The notes beneath the pieces were generated by a model, which saw only the letters and a program-made list of their open reading frames with translations, was not told the DNA's origin and did not search any database. Source: Clostridia bacterium (GTDB lineage: Bacteria > Bacillota > Clostridia > Oscillospirales > CAG-272). Taken from it: a stretch of 50,179 nt of DNA. How positions within the stretch are numbered: the first letter of the stretch is position 1; every line of letters begins with the position of its first letter. The stretch covers positions 1 to 50,179 of the forward strand of contig JAFQMO010000162.1 in assembly GCA_017414385.1 (NCBI GenBank), read 5' to 3'. Below, one piece after another: positions 41,264-49,490 of the stretch. A program made the translations under genes and the position numbers.

Positions 41264-42829
41264 ATGAGTTCTACAATCCAAATTTTGATCGCAATGATTG
41301 TCTACATGGCAGCGGTCATTCTCATTGGTGTGCTGTATGCAAAGCGCGCCAATAAAAATTCAGAGGCATATTTCCTTGGAGGCCGTTCTCTCGGTCCGTG
41401 GGTCACTGCGATGAGTGCAGAAGCATCCGATATGAGCGGTTGGCTTTTGATGGGCCTTCCGGGTGTCGCTTATTGGTGCGGTCTTGCCGATGCTGCATGG
41501 ACGGCAATCGGACTTGCCGTCGGTACATACTTAAACTGGCTCATTATATCTAAGCGCTTGAGACGCTACAGTTTGCAGGCGAACAACTCTATTACACTAC
41601 CCGAGTTCTTCTCAAACCGATTCCGCGAGAAGAAAAAGCACATTATGTTCCTGGCTGCAGCATTTATTCTTGTGTTCTTCACCGTCTATGCGTCAAGCTG
41701 CCTCGTTACTTGCGGCAAGCTTTTTTCCACACTGTTCGGCACTTCTTATCAGTTGATGTTGATTGTCGGTGCTGTCTTCGTTTTGCTTTACACCATTCTG
41801 GGTGGCTTCTTGGCAGAAAGCGCATCTGATTTTATGCAGGCGATCGTCATGGTTGTTGCGCTTTCCATCATCGTTATCATCGGCACCGTTAAAGTCGGCG
41901 GTATCGGTACGGTTATTGAAAATGCACGTGCGATTCCCGGATTCCTTGACTTTTTCGGAATGGCCTCCCCTGTCGTTGAAAACGGACAGCAGGTTCTCTC
42001 GGAGACCGGTGCACCCGTATTCGGCGAGGCTGCAAAATACGGCCTTTTGACAGTTTGCTCCGCAATGGCTTGGGGGCTCGGTTATTTCGGTATGCCGCAG
42101 GTTCTCCTCCGCTTTATGGCAATCCGCAAGGAGGATGAGCTGAAGCGTTCCCGCCGCATTGCCATGATATGGGTCGTGATCTCCCTTGCTGTTGCAGTAT
42201 TTATCGGTATTATCGGACGCCAGCTCTTCCCCGCAACACACCTCTCCACATCAAGTGCTGAGAATATCTTTATCACGATGTCCGAGTCCTTCCTGCCTCC
42301 CATTATTGCAGGCTTTGTCATGGCAGGTATTCTTGCGGCAACGATCAGCTCCTCTGACTCTTATCTGCTGATTGCAGCATCCGCATTTTCCAAGAATATT
42401 TTCCAGGGAATCTGTAAAAAATCCGCATCCGACAAGCAGGTTATGATCGTTTCCCGTATTACACTGTTGGTATTGGCTCTGATCGGTGTTGTCATCGCGC
42501 TTGATGAAAACAGTGTTATCTTCGAGATCGTGTCCTTTGCATGGGCAGGATTTGGTGCGACCTTCGGTCCGCTTATGCTCTTCTCCCTCTTCTGGAAGCG
42601 TATCAACAAGCCCGGTGCGATTGCCGGTATGGTAAGCGGTGCCGCAATGGTCTTCTTCTGGAAACTCGTTCTTAAGAGCATGGGAGGCATCTTCGGTATT
42701 TATGAGCTTCTTCCCGCCTTTATTTTCTCTTCTGTTTGTATTGTCATCGTCTCGCTTTTGACAAAGGCTCCTTCCAAGGAGATCGAAGGAGATTTCGAAG
42801 CCGTTCGTTCCGGTACGATTGCAGAGTAA
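41264..42829 (+). CDS. putP: Sodium/proline symporter
   Basis: A 521-residue member of the sodium:solute symporter family with about 13 transmembrane helices. The N-terminal YFLGGRSLGPWVTAMSAEASDMSGW and the central WGLGYFGMPQVLLRFMA signatures are those of PutP, which takes up L-proline with Na+. It starts at 41264 behind TGGAGG. It is a single-gene unit with its own promoter and terminator. The Na+ gradient it uses could be supplied by the decarboxylase pump encoded at 31236-34679. Proline may serve as an osmolyte or a Stickland-type substrate; the sequence does not say which. Confidence 0.93.
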   Translation: MSSTIQILIAMIVYMAAVILIGVLYAKRANKNSEAYFLGGRSLGPWVTAMSAEASDMSGWLLMGLPGVAYWCGLADAAWTAIGLAVGTYLNWLIISKRLRRYSLQANNSITLPEFFSNRFREKKKHIMFLAAAFILVFFTVYASSCLVTCGKLFSTLFGTSYQLMLIVGAVFVLLYTILGGFLAESASDFMQAIVMVVALSIIVIIGTVKVGGIGTVIENARAIPGFLDFFGMASPVVENGQQVLSETGAPVFGEAAKYGLLTVCSAMAWGLGYFGMPQVLLRFMAIRKEDELKRSRRIAMIWVVISLAVAVFIGIIGRQLFPATHLSTSSAENIFITMSESFLPPIIAGFVMAGILAATISSSDSYLLIAASAFSKNIFQGICKKSASDKQVMIVSRITLLVLALIGVVIALDENSVIFEIVSFAWAGFGATFGPLMLFSLFWKRINKPGAIAGMVSGAAMVFFWKLVLKSMGGIFGIYELLPAFIFSSVCIVIVSLLTKAPSKEIEGDFEAVRSGTIAE

Positions 42830-42859
42830 TCGCTGAAAAATGATGAAAATATAAGAATC

Positions 42860-42905
42860 GCCGCACAGAATGCGTAAATATACGTGTTCTGTGCGGCAGT
42901 TTTTG
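42860..42905 (+). terminator. Terminator after putP
   Basis: GCCGCACAGAA (42860-42870) pairs with TTCTGTGCGGC (42887-42897); the 16-nt loop contains a smaller CGT/ACG stem. AGTTTTTG follows. Confidence 0.88.
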
Positions 42906-43012
42906 TTCCGGATAAAATTCTCCTTATCAGTAAACATCGAAAACACATCCGGGCGTCTATATGCAAAAAGCCTTTCGCAATTGCGATCACCGGATAAACT
43001 TTCACATCGCTA

Positions 43013-43041
43013 TTGACGAATACCGATATCTATGATATTAT
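43013..43041 (+). promoter_or_regulatory. Promoter of the small membrane protein/PstS-like unit
   Basis: TTGACG (43013-43018), a 17-bp spacer and TATTAT (43036-43041). Confidence 0.78.
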
Positions 43042-43100
43042 TCTAATAGAACGCCTTAACACAAAACAATAATTGCATAACGCAGGAGGAAATCATCATC

Positions 43101-43349
43101 ATGCTATATTATATGACCACTGCCTTGTTTTACAGTATTCCCGTTGCCGTCATTGTCTTCTTTGTCATCAGCTTGATTCGATTTTTATGTGCAAAAAGGA
43201 AAAATCGAATGATACCGGGTACTTTTTCGGAAGCGCAGCTCAAAGCAAGACGGCTCTGTCTCATTGTGTCCTCTGTTGTTGCAGGGATCATGGTAATCGT
43301 TGTCCTGACCTTCGTCGGTCTTTTGTTTATGGCAATTGCCTTTATGTGA
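43101..43349 (+). CDS. Small two-helix membrane protein
   Basis: An 82-residue protein with two hydrophobic helices (about 8-28 and 53-80) joined by a basic loop (CAKRKNRM...), so both ends are probably outside. GCAGGAGG precedes the ATG and a good promoter lies 60 nt upstream, which supports expression. No family is recognised. Its stop overlaps the ribosome site of the next small gene, so it belongs to a three-gene unit with the 46-residue peptide and the PstS-like protein. Confidence 0.68.
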   Translation: MLYYMTTALFYSIPVAVIVFFVISLIRFLCAKRKNRMIPGTFSEAQLKARRLCLIVSSVVAGIMVIVVLTFVGLLFMAIAFM

Positions 43350-43360
43350 GGTAAACTTCC

Positions 43361-43501
43361 ATGAACGACCGACTTTTTCTCAAACTTTTAATCGTCACGC
43401 TAACCGTATGTATTACTCTGACATTTCTACATCTTGCCTACGCAATATATGCCTACCAACACTGCTCTATTATCTATTTCATTGGGAAGGAGCTTTGGTA
43501 A
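43361..43501 (+). CDS. 46-residue single-helix membrane peptide
   Basis: A short gene with GAGGT eight bases before the ATG. The product starts MNDRLFLKLLIVTLTVCI and has one hydrophobic helix (about residues 6-30) with a basic N-terminus, then a short tail ending KELW. It lies 11 nt after the 82-residue protein and stops 1 nt before the PstS-like gene; the AAGGAG for that gene is inside its last codons. Tight packing and a good ribosome site argue that it is translated. It may be a small membrane subunit or simply a coupling frame. No relatives are recognised. Confidence 0.6.
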   Translation: MNDRLFLKLLIVTLTVCITLTFLHLAYAIYAYQHCSIIYFIGKELW

Positions 43502-43502
43502 A

Positions 43503-44492
43503 ATGAAAAAAACGGTTCAGCGTATCTGTCTCCTCTTCCTGATCGCAGTGATCTTCGCGCTGTTCAACATCTGTATGTATGCGTTGTTCAGCCGTCGATT
43601 GGCAAATAATTTCAGCGACACTTCTCAGTCCAAAATGATCGACGTATCAAAGTATCTGCCGCATGAAAAGGGCTCGTCTCTTGCACGGATCGATTCATCA
43701 CTGAAGCTGAAAACAGATCTCCCTGTCCTTGACGGTGCCGCCGCGCTCGTTCCCGTCTACGCAGCAATCATCGATAATGTCTATCCTGTCGGTTCCGTGA
43801 CCTATGAGGGCGGCACTTTTTCCGATGACAACTACTACGGGGAGAATTTTGCCGATGACAGCAAAATGCAATATCAAAACACCGTTCGCGGCTACCGAGC
43901 AATCGTTGACGGCACCACCGACATTTTATTCTGTGCGGCACCCTCTACCGAGCAAAGGTCTTATGCGGAAGAAAAGGGGGTAACACTTACCTATGTTCCC
44001 ATCGGCTTGGAAGCATTTGTGTTTTTTGTCAACGAAAACAATCCCATCAATGACATAACTGTCAGCGATATCCGACGTATTTATGCCGGGGAGATCACCA
44101 ACTGGAAAACGCTTGGCGGTGCCGACCGTATCATCAACCCCATCACAAGGCTCGCAGGCAGCGGCAGTCAATCTGCGATGGATTCCTTTATGGGGGACAA
44201 AAAGATCGGAAAGAAATCACCGTTTGCTATTACCGGTGCTTCCATCGGCTTCTCCTTCCGTTACTATATGGACGGAATTGTCGAAAATGACTCTGTGAAA
44301 ATGCTATCTCTCAACGGGGTCTATCCAAGCGAAGAAAACATCCGAAACGGTACATATCCAATAATTGCGCAGTTTTATGCGATCTTTCGCGAGGATAACG
44401 AAAACCCGAATATTCCCATCCTCATCGATTGGATCCTATCCGACGAGGGGCAAGCTGTAATTGCAGAAAGCGGATATGTAAGAATTCAATAA
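43503..44492 (+). CDS. Orphan PstS-like substrate-binding protein
   Basis: A 329-residue extracytoplasmic protein with an N-terminal signal anchor (about 8-28) and a type II periplasmic-binding fold. Features of phosphate-binding PstS relatives include LVPVYAAIIDNVYP, DILFCAAPS, IYAGEITNW and the ligand-loop-like RLAGSGSQSAMDSFMG. No permease or ATPase gene is nearby, so it may act with a remote ABC transporter or as a sensor. AAGGAG ten bases upstream fixes the ATG at 43503. It is the last gene of a unit with two tiny membrane proteins; an ECF sigma gene follows after 84 nt behind its own likely promoter. Confidence 0.8.
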   Translation: MKKTVQRICLLFLIAVIFALFNICMYALFSRRLANNFSDTSQSKMIDVSKYLPHEKGSSLARIDSSLKLKTDLPVLDGAAALVPVYAAIIDNVYPVGSVTYEGGTFSDDNYYGENFADDSKMQYQNTVRGYRAIVDGTTDILFCAAPSTEQRSYAEEKGVTLTYVPIGLEAFVFFVNENNPINDITVSDIRRIYAGEITNWKTLGGADRIINPITRLAGSGSQSAMDSFMGDKKIGKKSPFAITGASIGFSFRYYMDGIVENDSVKMLSLNGVYPSEENIRNGTYPIIAQFYAIFREDNENPNIPILIDWILSDEGQAVIAESGYVRIQ

Positions 44493-44506
44493 TTTTCCGA
44501 AAAACA

Positions 44507-44535
44507 TGCAACCATTTCCGATTTTTTGCGAGTAT
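44507..44535 (+). promoter_or_regulatory. Candidate ECF-type promoter of the sigma/anti-sigma/serpin operon
   Basis: TGCAACC (44507-44513) carries the AAC core common to ECF -35 elements. CGAGTATA begins at 44529, 15 nt later, in the -10 position. No housekeeping promoter is visible, which suggests that the sigma factor transcribes its own operon. Confidence 0.45.
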
Positions 44536-44576
44536 ATAGACAAAGAGCTCTTTAGCTTTTCGAAGGAGGTGACAAA

Positions 44577-45134
44577 ATGGACGATCAACAGATCATTGCG
44601 CTGTATTTTGACCGCGACGAGCGGGCACTCATCGAAACCGACCGAAAATACAACCATTACTGTTATAAAATCGCATACAATATTCTCTCAAGTCGAGAGG
44701 ATAGCGAGGAAAGTGTCAACGACACCTTTGCTGATGCTTGGGAAAATATCCCCCCATCCCGTCCGTCCGTTTTGTCCGCATTTCTCGGGAAGATCACACG
44801 CCGCATTGCCATCGATCGCTGGCGATACCGCACTGCAGAAAAACGCGGCGGCGGTGAGGTCACCCTTGTTCTCGAGGAGCTCGGGGACTGCATCGCCGCC
44901 CCCGATTCTACAGAATCCGTGGCAGAAGCCAACCGTCTGAAGGAGACAATCAACCGTTTTCTCTTATCGCTTCCGCAACATGAACAAAAGGTTTTTCTTT
45001 GCCGTTATTGGTATATGGACTCCGTTGCTTCGATCAGCCGTCACTTCGGTTATTCCGAAAGCAAGGTCAAGTCCATGCTGTACAGAACCAGAGAAAAGCT
45101 GCGTCATGTATTGGAAAAGGAGGATTTTTCGTGA
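44577..45134 (+). CDS. ECF-subfamily RNA polymerase sigma factor
   Basis: A 185-residue sigma factor with regions 2 and 4 only. Region 2 spans about 20-85 (NHYCYKIAYNILSSREDSEE, then DTFADAWENIPP and IDRWRYR). Region 4 (about 125-180) has a helix-turn-helix in MDSVASISRHFGYSESKVKSMLYRTREKL. The strong AAGGAGG site marks the ATG. It overlaps the next gene by GTGA, the usual arrangement for a sigma factor and its anti-sigma factor. The regulon cannot be read from the sequence, but the serpin and envelope genes downstream in the same orientation are the obvious first targets. Confidence 0.92.
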   Translation: MDDQQIIALYFDRDERALIETDRKYNHYCYKIAYNILSSREDSEESVNDTFADAWENIPPSRPSVLSAFLGKITRRIAIDRWRYRTAEKRGGGEVTLVLEELGDCIAAPDSTESVAEANRLKETINRFLLSLPQHEQKVFLCRYWYMDSVASISRHFGYSESKVKSMLYRTREKLRHVLEKEDFS

Positions 45135-45760
45135 ATACCATCGATCTTTTGAATGCCATCGGAAATGTTGACGACATTTTGATTCAAACCGCAAAAGAAA
45201 AACAACGTTCCAAGATTGTCGATCGGAGGACAATTGGTGCAATCGCCGCATGTACGCTTTTACTCATCGTATTCCCATTGGCGCAGATCATTTTTCATGG
45301 TGCCCATTCTTTCAATTCAAAAGAGAATACACATGCAAACGATCAACTCACCACGAACACTGGTCACGCATCTGACATTGTTTTAGAGTTACCATGTACA
45401 AGGATAGATATCACAACACCGCAAGCATATCGAAGCATTGAGGATACCGACATTATCCGATCCGTTCAAGCGGAAATCTCGAAGATCCTCTCTGCCTGCG
45501 AGCCTCTCACCAATTCCGCGGTAAAGGATGAGCAGTCGGATAATGATATCATTCTGGATTCCTCGGTTTCGGGAGCCCCTGCCGTTTCCGAAAAGCCCGG
45601 TGCCGGGGAGATCATCATCTCCCTGATTACACAACCGGGTGAGAGTCGAGCCTTTAAGATTTCTTCATCAATGCTCATCGATCTGCTCGACGGTACGGTA
45701 TATCTTCTCCACGATACACAAGTCTCCACCATCCTTCGAATCATCGGACACACCGAATAA
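45131..45760 (+). CDS. Probable membrane anti-sigma factor
   Basis: A 209-residue protein starting with GTG, overlapping the sigma gene by 4 nt and preceded by AAGGAGG. About 35 cytoplasmic residues (MNTIDLLNAIGNVDDILIQ...) are followed by one transmembrane helix (about 36-57) and an extracytoplasmic domain of about 150 residues. Position and topology are those of an anti-sigma factor that holds the ECF sigma until an outside signal arrives. There is no zinc-type HxxxCxxC motif in the cytoplasmic part. The extracytoplasmic domain is not recognised. Confidence 0.75.
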   Translation: MNTIDLLNAIGNVDDILIQTAKEKQRSKIVDRRTIGAIAACTLLLIVFPLAQIIFHGAHSFNSKENTHANDQLTTNTGHASDIVLELPCTRIDITTPQAYRSIEDTDIIRSVQAEISKILSACEPLTNSAVKDEQSDNDIILDSSVSGAPAVSEKPGAGEIIISLITQPGESRAFKISSSMLIDLLDGTVYLLHDTQVSTILRIIGHTE

Positions 45761-45797
45761 CCATTCCATTGCTGCCAAAACGCAGGAGGTATTATTT

Positions 45798-47051
45798 ATG
45801 AAGCGTATCTTGCCATTCGTCCTTTCCGTATTTTTTATCATGGCTATGTTATCTTCGTGTACTGCTTCGCGCGCCGATAATTTGATGAACGGTATTACAC
45901 CGAGACAAAACGCAGCGGACGATCTTCTGTATACAGACGTTTCCGACATTGCAGTAACGGAGTTTGCGCTCCGTTTGTTCCGCGAAAGCACCGTTGAAGG
46001 AGAAAACACCTTGATCTCCCCCCTCTCCATCCTCATTGCCCTCTCCATGACAGCAAACGGCGCAGACAATGAAACGCTTACGCAAATGCAGAACACACTC
46101 GGCATGCCCGTCTCACAGCTCAATCCATGGATCCGTCGGTATATTGACGGATTACCATCAGCCGAAAAACACAAGCTTTCTCTTGCCAACTCCATATGGT
46201 TTTCAGATGACGACCGTTTTATTGTGAATCAGGATTTTTTGCAGACCAATGCTGATTATTACAGTGCAGATATTTACAAAGCCCCCTTCGATCAATCAAC
46301 CGTGAAGGAAATCAATCAATGGGTAAAAGGGAAAACCGATGGTATGATTTCCCAAATTTTAGATTCTGTTTCCCCCGATACGATCATGTTCCTGATCAAT
46401 ACACTCACATTCGATGCAGAATGGCAGACGATCTATTCGGAATCCCAGATCGCAGACGGCATCTTTTCAACAAAAGACGGGGTGTCTCGCAGAGTCGAGA
46501 TGATGTATGCAGATGAGCACCTTTATCTGGAGGATGAAAATGCCACCGGATTTATCAAATATTATAACGGACAAAAATACGCATTTGCAGCGCTGCTTCC
46601 TAATGAAGACACCGATGTTTTGGAATATGTTCGGTCATTGCGTGCCGAACATCTGAACCATATGCTCAATAACGCCAAAGTCTGTCCTGTGAACACTGCA
46701 ATCCCGAGCTTCTCCTGTTCCTATCAGGCAGAAATGATCGATATATTGCGCAGCATGGGGATAACCGATCTCTTTGATCCCGCCAAGGCCGACCTTTCTC
46801 TGCTTGGCCGTGCGGCATCGGAGGAAGAAAACCTTTTTGTTAGCCGCATCCTTCATAAGACCTATATCAATGTCGATGCGCGCGGTACAAAAGCAGGAGC
46901 AGTAACCGCCATCACAGTTACCTGTACCTCCGCGGTAATTGACAACCCGAAAACCGTTTATCTTGACAGACCCTTTGTATATATGCTCATCGACTGCGAA
47001 AACAACATTCCGCTCTTCATTGGTACACTGATGGACACAGAGGAGGGATAA
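45798..47051 (+). CDS. Serpin-family protease inhibitor lipoprotein
   Basis: A 417-residue lipoprotein (MLSSC lipobox) with a complete serpin fold. Visible are SPLSILIALSM, LANSIWF, FLINTLTFDAEW, the hinge GTKAGAV (363-369) and the C-terminal signature YLDRPFVYMLID. Counting 15 residues from the hinge glycine puts Thr377-Ser378 at P1-P1', which would suit elastase- or subtilisin-like proteases; this count is an inference. Bacterial serpins of gut clostridia and bifidobacteria inhibit host or competing proteases. GGAGG precedes the ATG at 45798, 37 nt after the anti-sigma gene, so it is probably under the same ECF sigma factor. The hinge carries Val and Thr at positions usually Ala (P9/P8), so inhibition versus substrate behaviour is uncertain. 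Confidence 0.93.
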   Translation: MKRILPFVLSVFFIMAMLSSCTASRADNLMNGITPRQNAADDLLYTDVSDIAVTEFALRLFRESTVEGENTLISPLSILIALSMTANGADNETLTQMQNTLGMPVSQLNPWIRRYIDGLPSAEKHKLSLANSIWFSDDDRFIVNQDFLQTNADYYSADIYKAPFDQSTVKEINQWVKGKTDGMISQILDSVSPDTIMFLINTLTFDAEWQTIYSESQIADGIFSTKDGVSRRVEMMYADEHLYLEDENATGFIKYYNGQKYAFAALLPNEDTDVLEYVRSLRAEHLNHMLNNAKVCPVNTAIPSFSCSYQAEMIDILRSMGITDLFDPAKADLSLLGRAASEEENLFVSRILHKTYINVDARGTKAGAVTAITVTCTSAVIDNPKTVYLDRPFVYMLIDCENNIPLFIGTLMDTEEG

Positions 47052-47074
47052 TACACGGAGAAAGGAGAAAACAC

Positions 47075-47659
47075 ATGAAACGGATCCTCGTCATATGCAT
47101 ACTGACCGGGGGTATATTATGCCTTGCAGGTCTTCTTCTGCCCGCATTCCTCGATATCCTCATCACAGACCGCACAGGAGCCGTCGGCATCATTGGCGGC
47201 GCAGACCGACCGACAGCGAATTACATATTATCACAGAAGCTATACAGAATCGACCTTGTCATGCTCTCGGTCGGTGCCGCATTTATTCTGACGGCGATCA
47301 TTTGCTTTTTCCTACGAAAACATATCCATCGCCTGTGTTCTGCAAAAACCGCCTTGCTCACGCTCCTTATTTCTGCAGATACCGCGGTCGGCATCTATGG
47401 ATCTCTATTGTTTCTTTCCTGTTTCTTTTTCAGTAATCCCAACCGGCATCCGATTCGTTTCCCCGCAAGCACCATCCTCATTGCCCTCTCGCTGGTATTC
47501 TTCGTATGGCTTATAATCTTATATGGGAAAATGCGCAGAGAAACACCTCACATCAAAGGAATTCTGATCGATGGTCTTTTTTTCTGTATTTCTCTCGTTC
47601 CGTTTTTTATGATATTGACATTCATCACACAGGTTTTGGAAGACGTGCTCCATATATGA
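47075..47659 (+). CDS. Four-helix membrane protein carrying a decarboxylase-beta-like GGAD motif
   Basis: A 194-residue membrane protein with about four or five hydrophobic helices and basic loops. Residues 35-50 read GAVGIIGGADRPTANY, strikingly like the Na+-site motif of the decarboxylase beta subunit in this window ([14 protein letters not shown] around its Asp170), yet the rest of that 399-residue protein is missing. It lies just after the first helix, probably on the outer face. GGAGAAAGGAG precedes the ATG. It is 23 nt after the serpin gene and 36 nt before the next lipoprotein gene, hence in the ECF operon. The function is unknown; database labels of such proteins as decarboxylase subunits would be misleading. 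Confidence 0.72.
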   Translation: MKRILVICILTGGILCLAGLLLPAFLDILITDRTGAVGIIGGADRPTANYILSQKLYRIDLVMLSVGAAFILTAIICFFLRKHIHRLCSAKTALLTLLISADTAVGIYGSLLFLSCFFFSNPNRHPIRFPASTILIALSLVFFVWLIILYGKMRRETPHIKGILIDGLFFCISLVPFFMILTFITQVLEDVLHI

Positions 47660-47695
47660 TCACAGACATCTGTATTCTCTTCTGCGGAGGTTATG

Positions 47696-48343
47696 ATGAA
47701 AAAAATTTTTTGTATCATGATACTATCCCTGATGGTTCTTCTTTGGAACAGCTGTAATAAGGAGCCTTCCCACACCCTCACCATGAGGGATCCTGATTGG
47801 CTTTATGAAGAGCTCCCCTCCGGCGCAGTATACGGCGACATCGTAACCGTAAAAATATGTAAAGCGTTTGATGTCGGATATCTGTTTTTGGTCAATGGTG
47901 AAAAAATCACTGCTTTTGACGACACAGACGATTATTGGCTCTTTCGTTTTACCATGCCCGACAAGGACACTGTGATCACATTCAAAACATACGACGGATT
48001 TCTTGCGGATGGGCATTACGGTGTACTCATGGAAGCGTTCTGGCTTGCCAACCCCGAGGCAAAATCTGTCAGTGTCCGTGAATATTACGGTGAATACGAA
48101 AGCGGTGCCATTGTTGCGATGATCGATGCTCTTGAATACACAACAGAGCGACACACAGAGATAGTTGCAAGACAGCGCTTTGAATATGGAAGCAGTAACC
48201 GTCTTCAAGTGTTATATGATGGGGCCTTTTATACCCTCTCTGCTGCCTATGAATCGGGGTATCTGACGGATTCGGACATTCAAACCATTTGTAACAGGTA
48301 TATCCAAAACCATCCAAGCTTATATACGGAGGAAATATCATGA
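47696..48343 (+). CDS. Lipoprotein of unknown function
   Basis: A 215-residue lipoprotein (signal ending LLWNSC). The mature part begins with a beta-rich domain of about 90 residues (LPSGAVYGDIVTVKICKAFDVG..., ending MPDKDTVITF) that looks like an immunoglobulin-type or carbohydrate-binding fold, followed by a more helical C-terminal half. GGAGG lies five bases before the ATG at 47696 but only two before the ATG at 47693, so the second is preferred. The stop overlaps the next ATG. It is probably part of the sigma/serpin operon. No family was recognised with confidence. Confidence 0.7.
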   Translation: MKKIFCIMILSLMVLLWNSCNKEPSHTLTMRDPDWLYEELPSGAVYGDIVTVKICKAFDVGYLFLVNGEKITAFDDTDDYWLFRFTMPDKDTVITFKTYDGFLADGHYGVLMEAFWLANPEAKSVSVREYYGEYESGAIVAMIDALEYTTERHTEIVARQRFEYGSSNRLQVLYDGAFYTLSAAYESGYLTDSDIQTICNRYIQNHPSLYTEEIS

Positions 48344-48687
48344 GGCTCCCCATGACACGCAAAATCATCCTGCTCGCATTGCCGTTGCTGCTTTTTGTGC
48401 TTCTCGTTACACCATATCAGTACATCAACAGCACGTATCTCGTTCAGCGGTTTGGGTGTGGCTGTCCTCAGATCAATGCATCCGGAGAAATCGTCGAAAA
48501 CAACTTCAATGCAAATACCGTTACAGCTATCGTTTGGTCATGTGTGGCTTTGATCGTAACATTCATCGGAATCGCTCTTTCAAGGCTGCTTTCGTCAAAA
48601 TGGATGCGCGCTCTGTACATTGTGCTGCTGTTCTGTACTTCACTTGCGATCAGTCAATCTCTGATACAAAGCATGATGTGGAATTGA
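48340..48687 (+). CDS. Small membrane protein of unknown function
   Basis: A 115-residue protein with a first helix (about 8-25), an extracytoplasmic segment containing a paired-cysteine motif (RFGCGCPQINASG), and two further helices (about 60-82 and 88-108). It overlaps the preceding lipoprotein gene by ATGA and has GGAGG upstream, so the two are coupled and may form a complex. The GCGCP segment could bind metal or form a disulfide. No family was recognised. Confidence 0.68.
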   Translation: MRLPMTRKIILLALPLLLFVLLVTPYQYINSTYLVQRFGCGCPQINASGEIVENNFNANTVTAIVWSCVALIVTFIGIALSRLLSSKWMRALYIVLLFCTSLAISQSLIQSMMWN

Positions 48688-48746
48688 TTTGAACGTCGAT
48701 CTTGACTGTCACCCTATACCGTATGCTTTATTTATTCACATATTCA

Positions 48747-48755
48747 TGCTATACT
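48747..48755 (+). promoter_or_regulatory. Extended -10 before the LURP-one-related gene
   Basis: TGCTATACT (48747-48755) is an extended -10 element. The -35 position holds only a T/A-rich match, so the promoter is weak or needs help. Confidence 0.4.
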
Positions 48756-48793
48756 GTATTTGCGCATACAGATATGAAACGGAGGCAAATAGG

Positions 48794-49270
48794 ATGAATC
48801 TGTATATACAACAACAAATTTTTACATGGGGCGATAAGTTCACCGTATATGATGAAAACGGTAACGAAAAATACTATGTAGAGGGTGAAGTCTTTACCTT
48901 CGGGAAAAAGCTTCACATATATGATTTGGCAGGGAATGAGCTTGTTTATATAGAACAGCAGCTGTTGACATTCCAACCACGGTATACCATCTATATAAAC
49001 GGCTCCGCATACGCAGATGTTATCAAGGAATTCACATTTTTTCATCAAGAATACACGGTAAGCGGTCCCGACTGGCATGTGCACGGAGATTTTTTTGACC
49101 ACGATTACGATATTATTTCCGCGAACGATACTTGTATTGCCTCAATCTCCAAGCAATGGTTCACCCTTGGCGATGCATACGAAATCGCTGTCAAAAACAA
49201 CGAGGATGCTGTTTGTGCTCTTGCGGTCGTTCTCATTATCGACGCCTGTATCGATGCACAACGCAATTGA
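48794..49270 (+). CDS. LURP-one-related (tubby-like barrel) protein
   Basis: A 158-residue LOR/tubby C-terminal-type protein. Repeated strands of the form F-T-W-G-D-K-F-T-V-Y-D, then F-T-F-G-K-K-L-H-I-Y-D and L-T-F-Q-P-R-Y-T-I-Y, give the short repeating beta units of the barrel, with a hydrophobic C-terminal helix (AVCALAVVLIIDACID) that normally runs through its centre. GGAGG eight bases upstream sets the ATG at 48794. Bacterial members resemble phospholipid-scramblase-like proteins but their role is unknown. It is followed by a strong terminator and probably has its own promoter. Confidence 0.85.
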   Translation: MNLYIQQQIFTWGDKFTVYDENGNEKYYVEGEVFTFGKKLHIYDLAGNELVYIEQQLLTFQPRYTIYINGSAYADVIKEFTFFHQEYTVSGPDWHVHGDFFDHDYDIISANDTCIASISKQWFTLGDAYEIAVKNNEDAVCALAVVLIIDACIDAQRN

Positions 49271-49329
49271 TCTACAGATATCATACCATTTCAATCACGT
49301 TTGAACAAAGCTGCCCTCGCTCAAAAGAC

Positions 49330-49375
49330 AAAGCCACACGGTGATAGATGCTTTTATCACGATGTGGCTTTTTAT
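49330..49375 (+). terminator. Terminator after the LURP-one-related gene
   Basis: A two-part stem: AAAGCCACA (49330-49338) with TGTGGCTTT (49363-49371), then GTGATA (49341-49346) with TATCAC (49355-49360), separated by a 2x2 internal mismatch. TTTTTA follows. Confidence 0.9.
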
Positions 49376-49490
49376 TGTATGTCTCTGTCCGAGATAAGTA
49401 TTGGTCTGTATAAATGACCTTTTATTCATTTTTGCAAATGTACGATATAGTGAAAAATTATTTTGACAACTCTTAATATTGCGTAACCAA

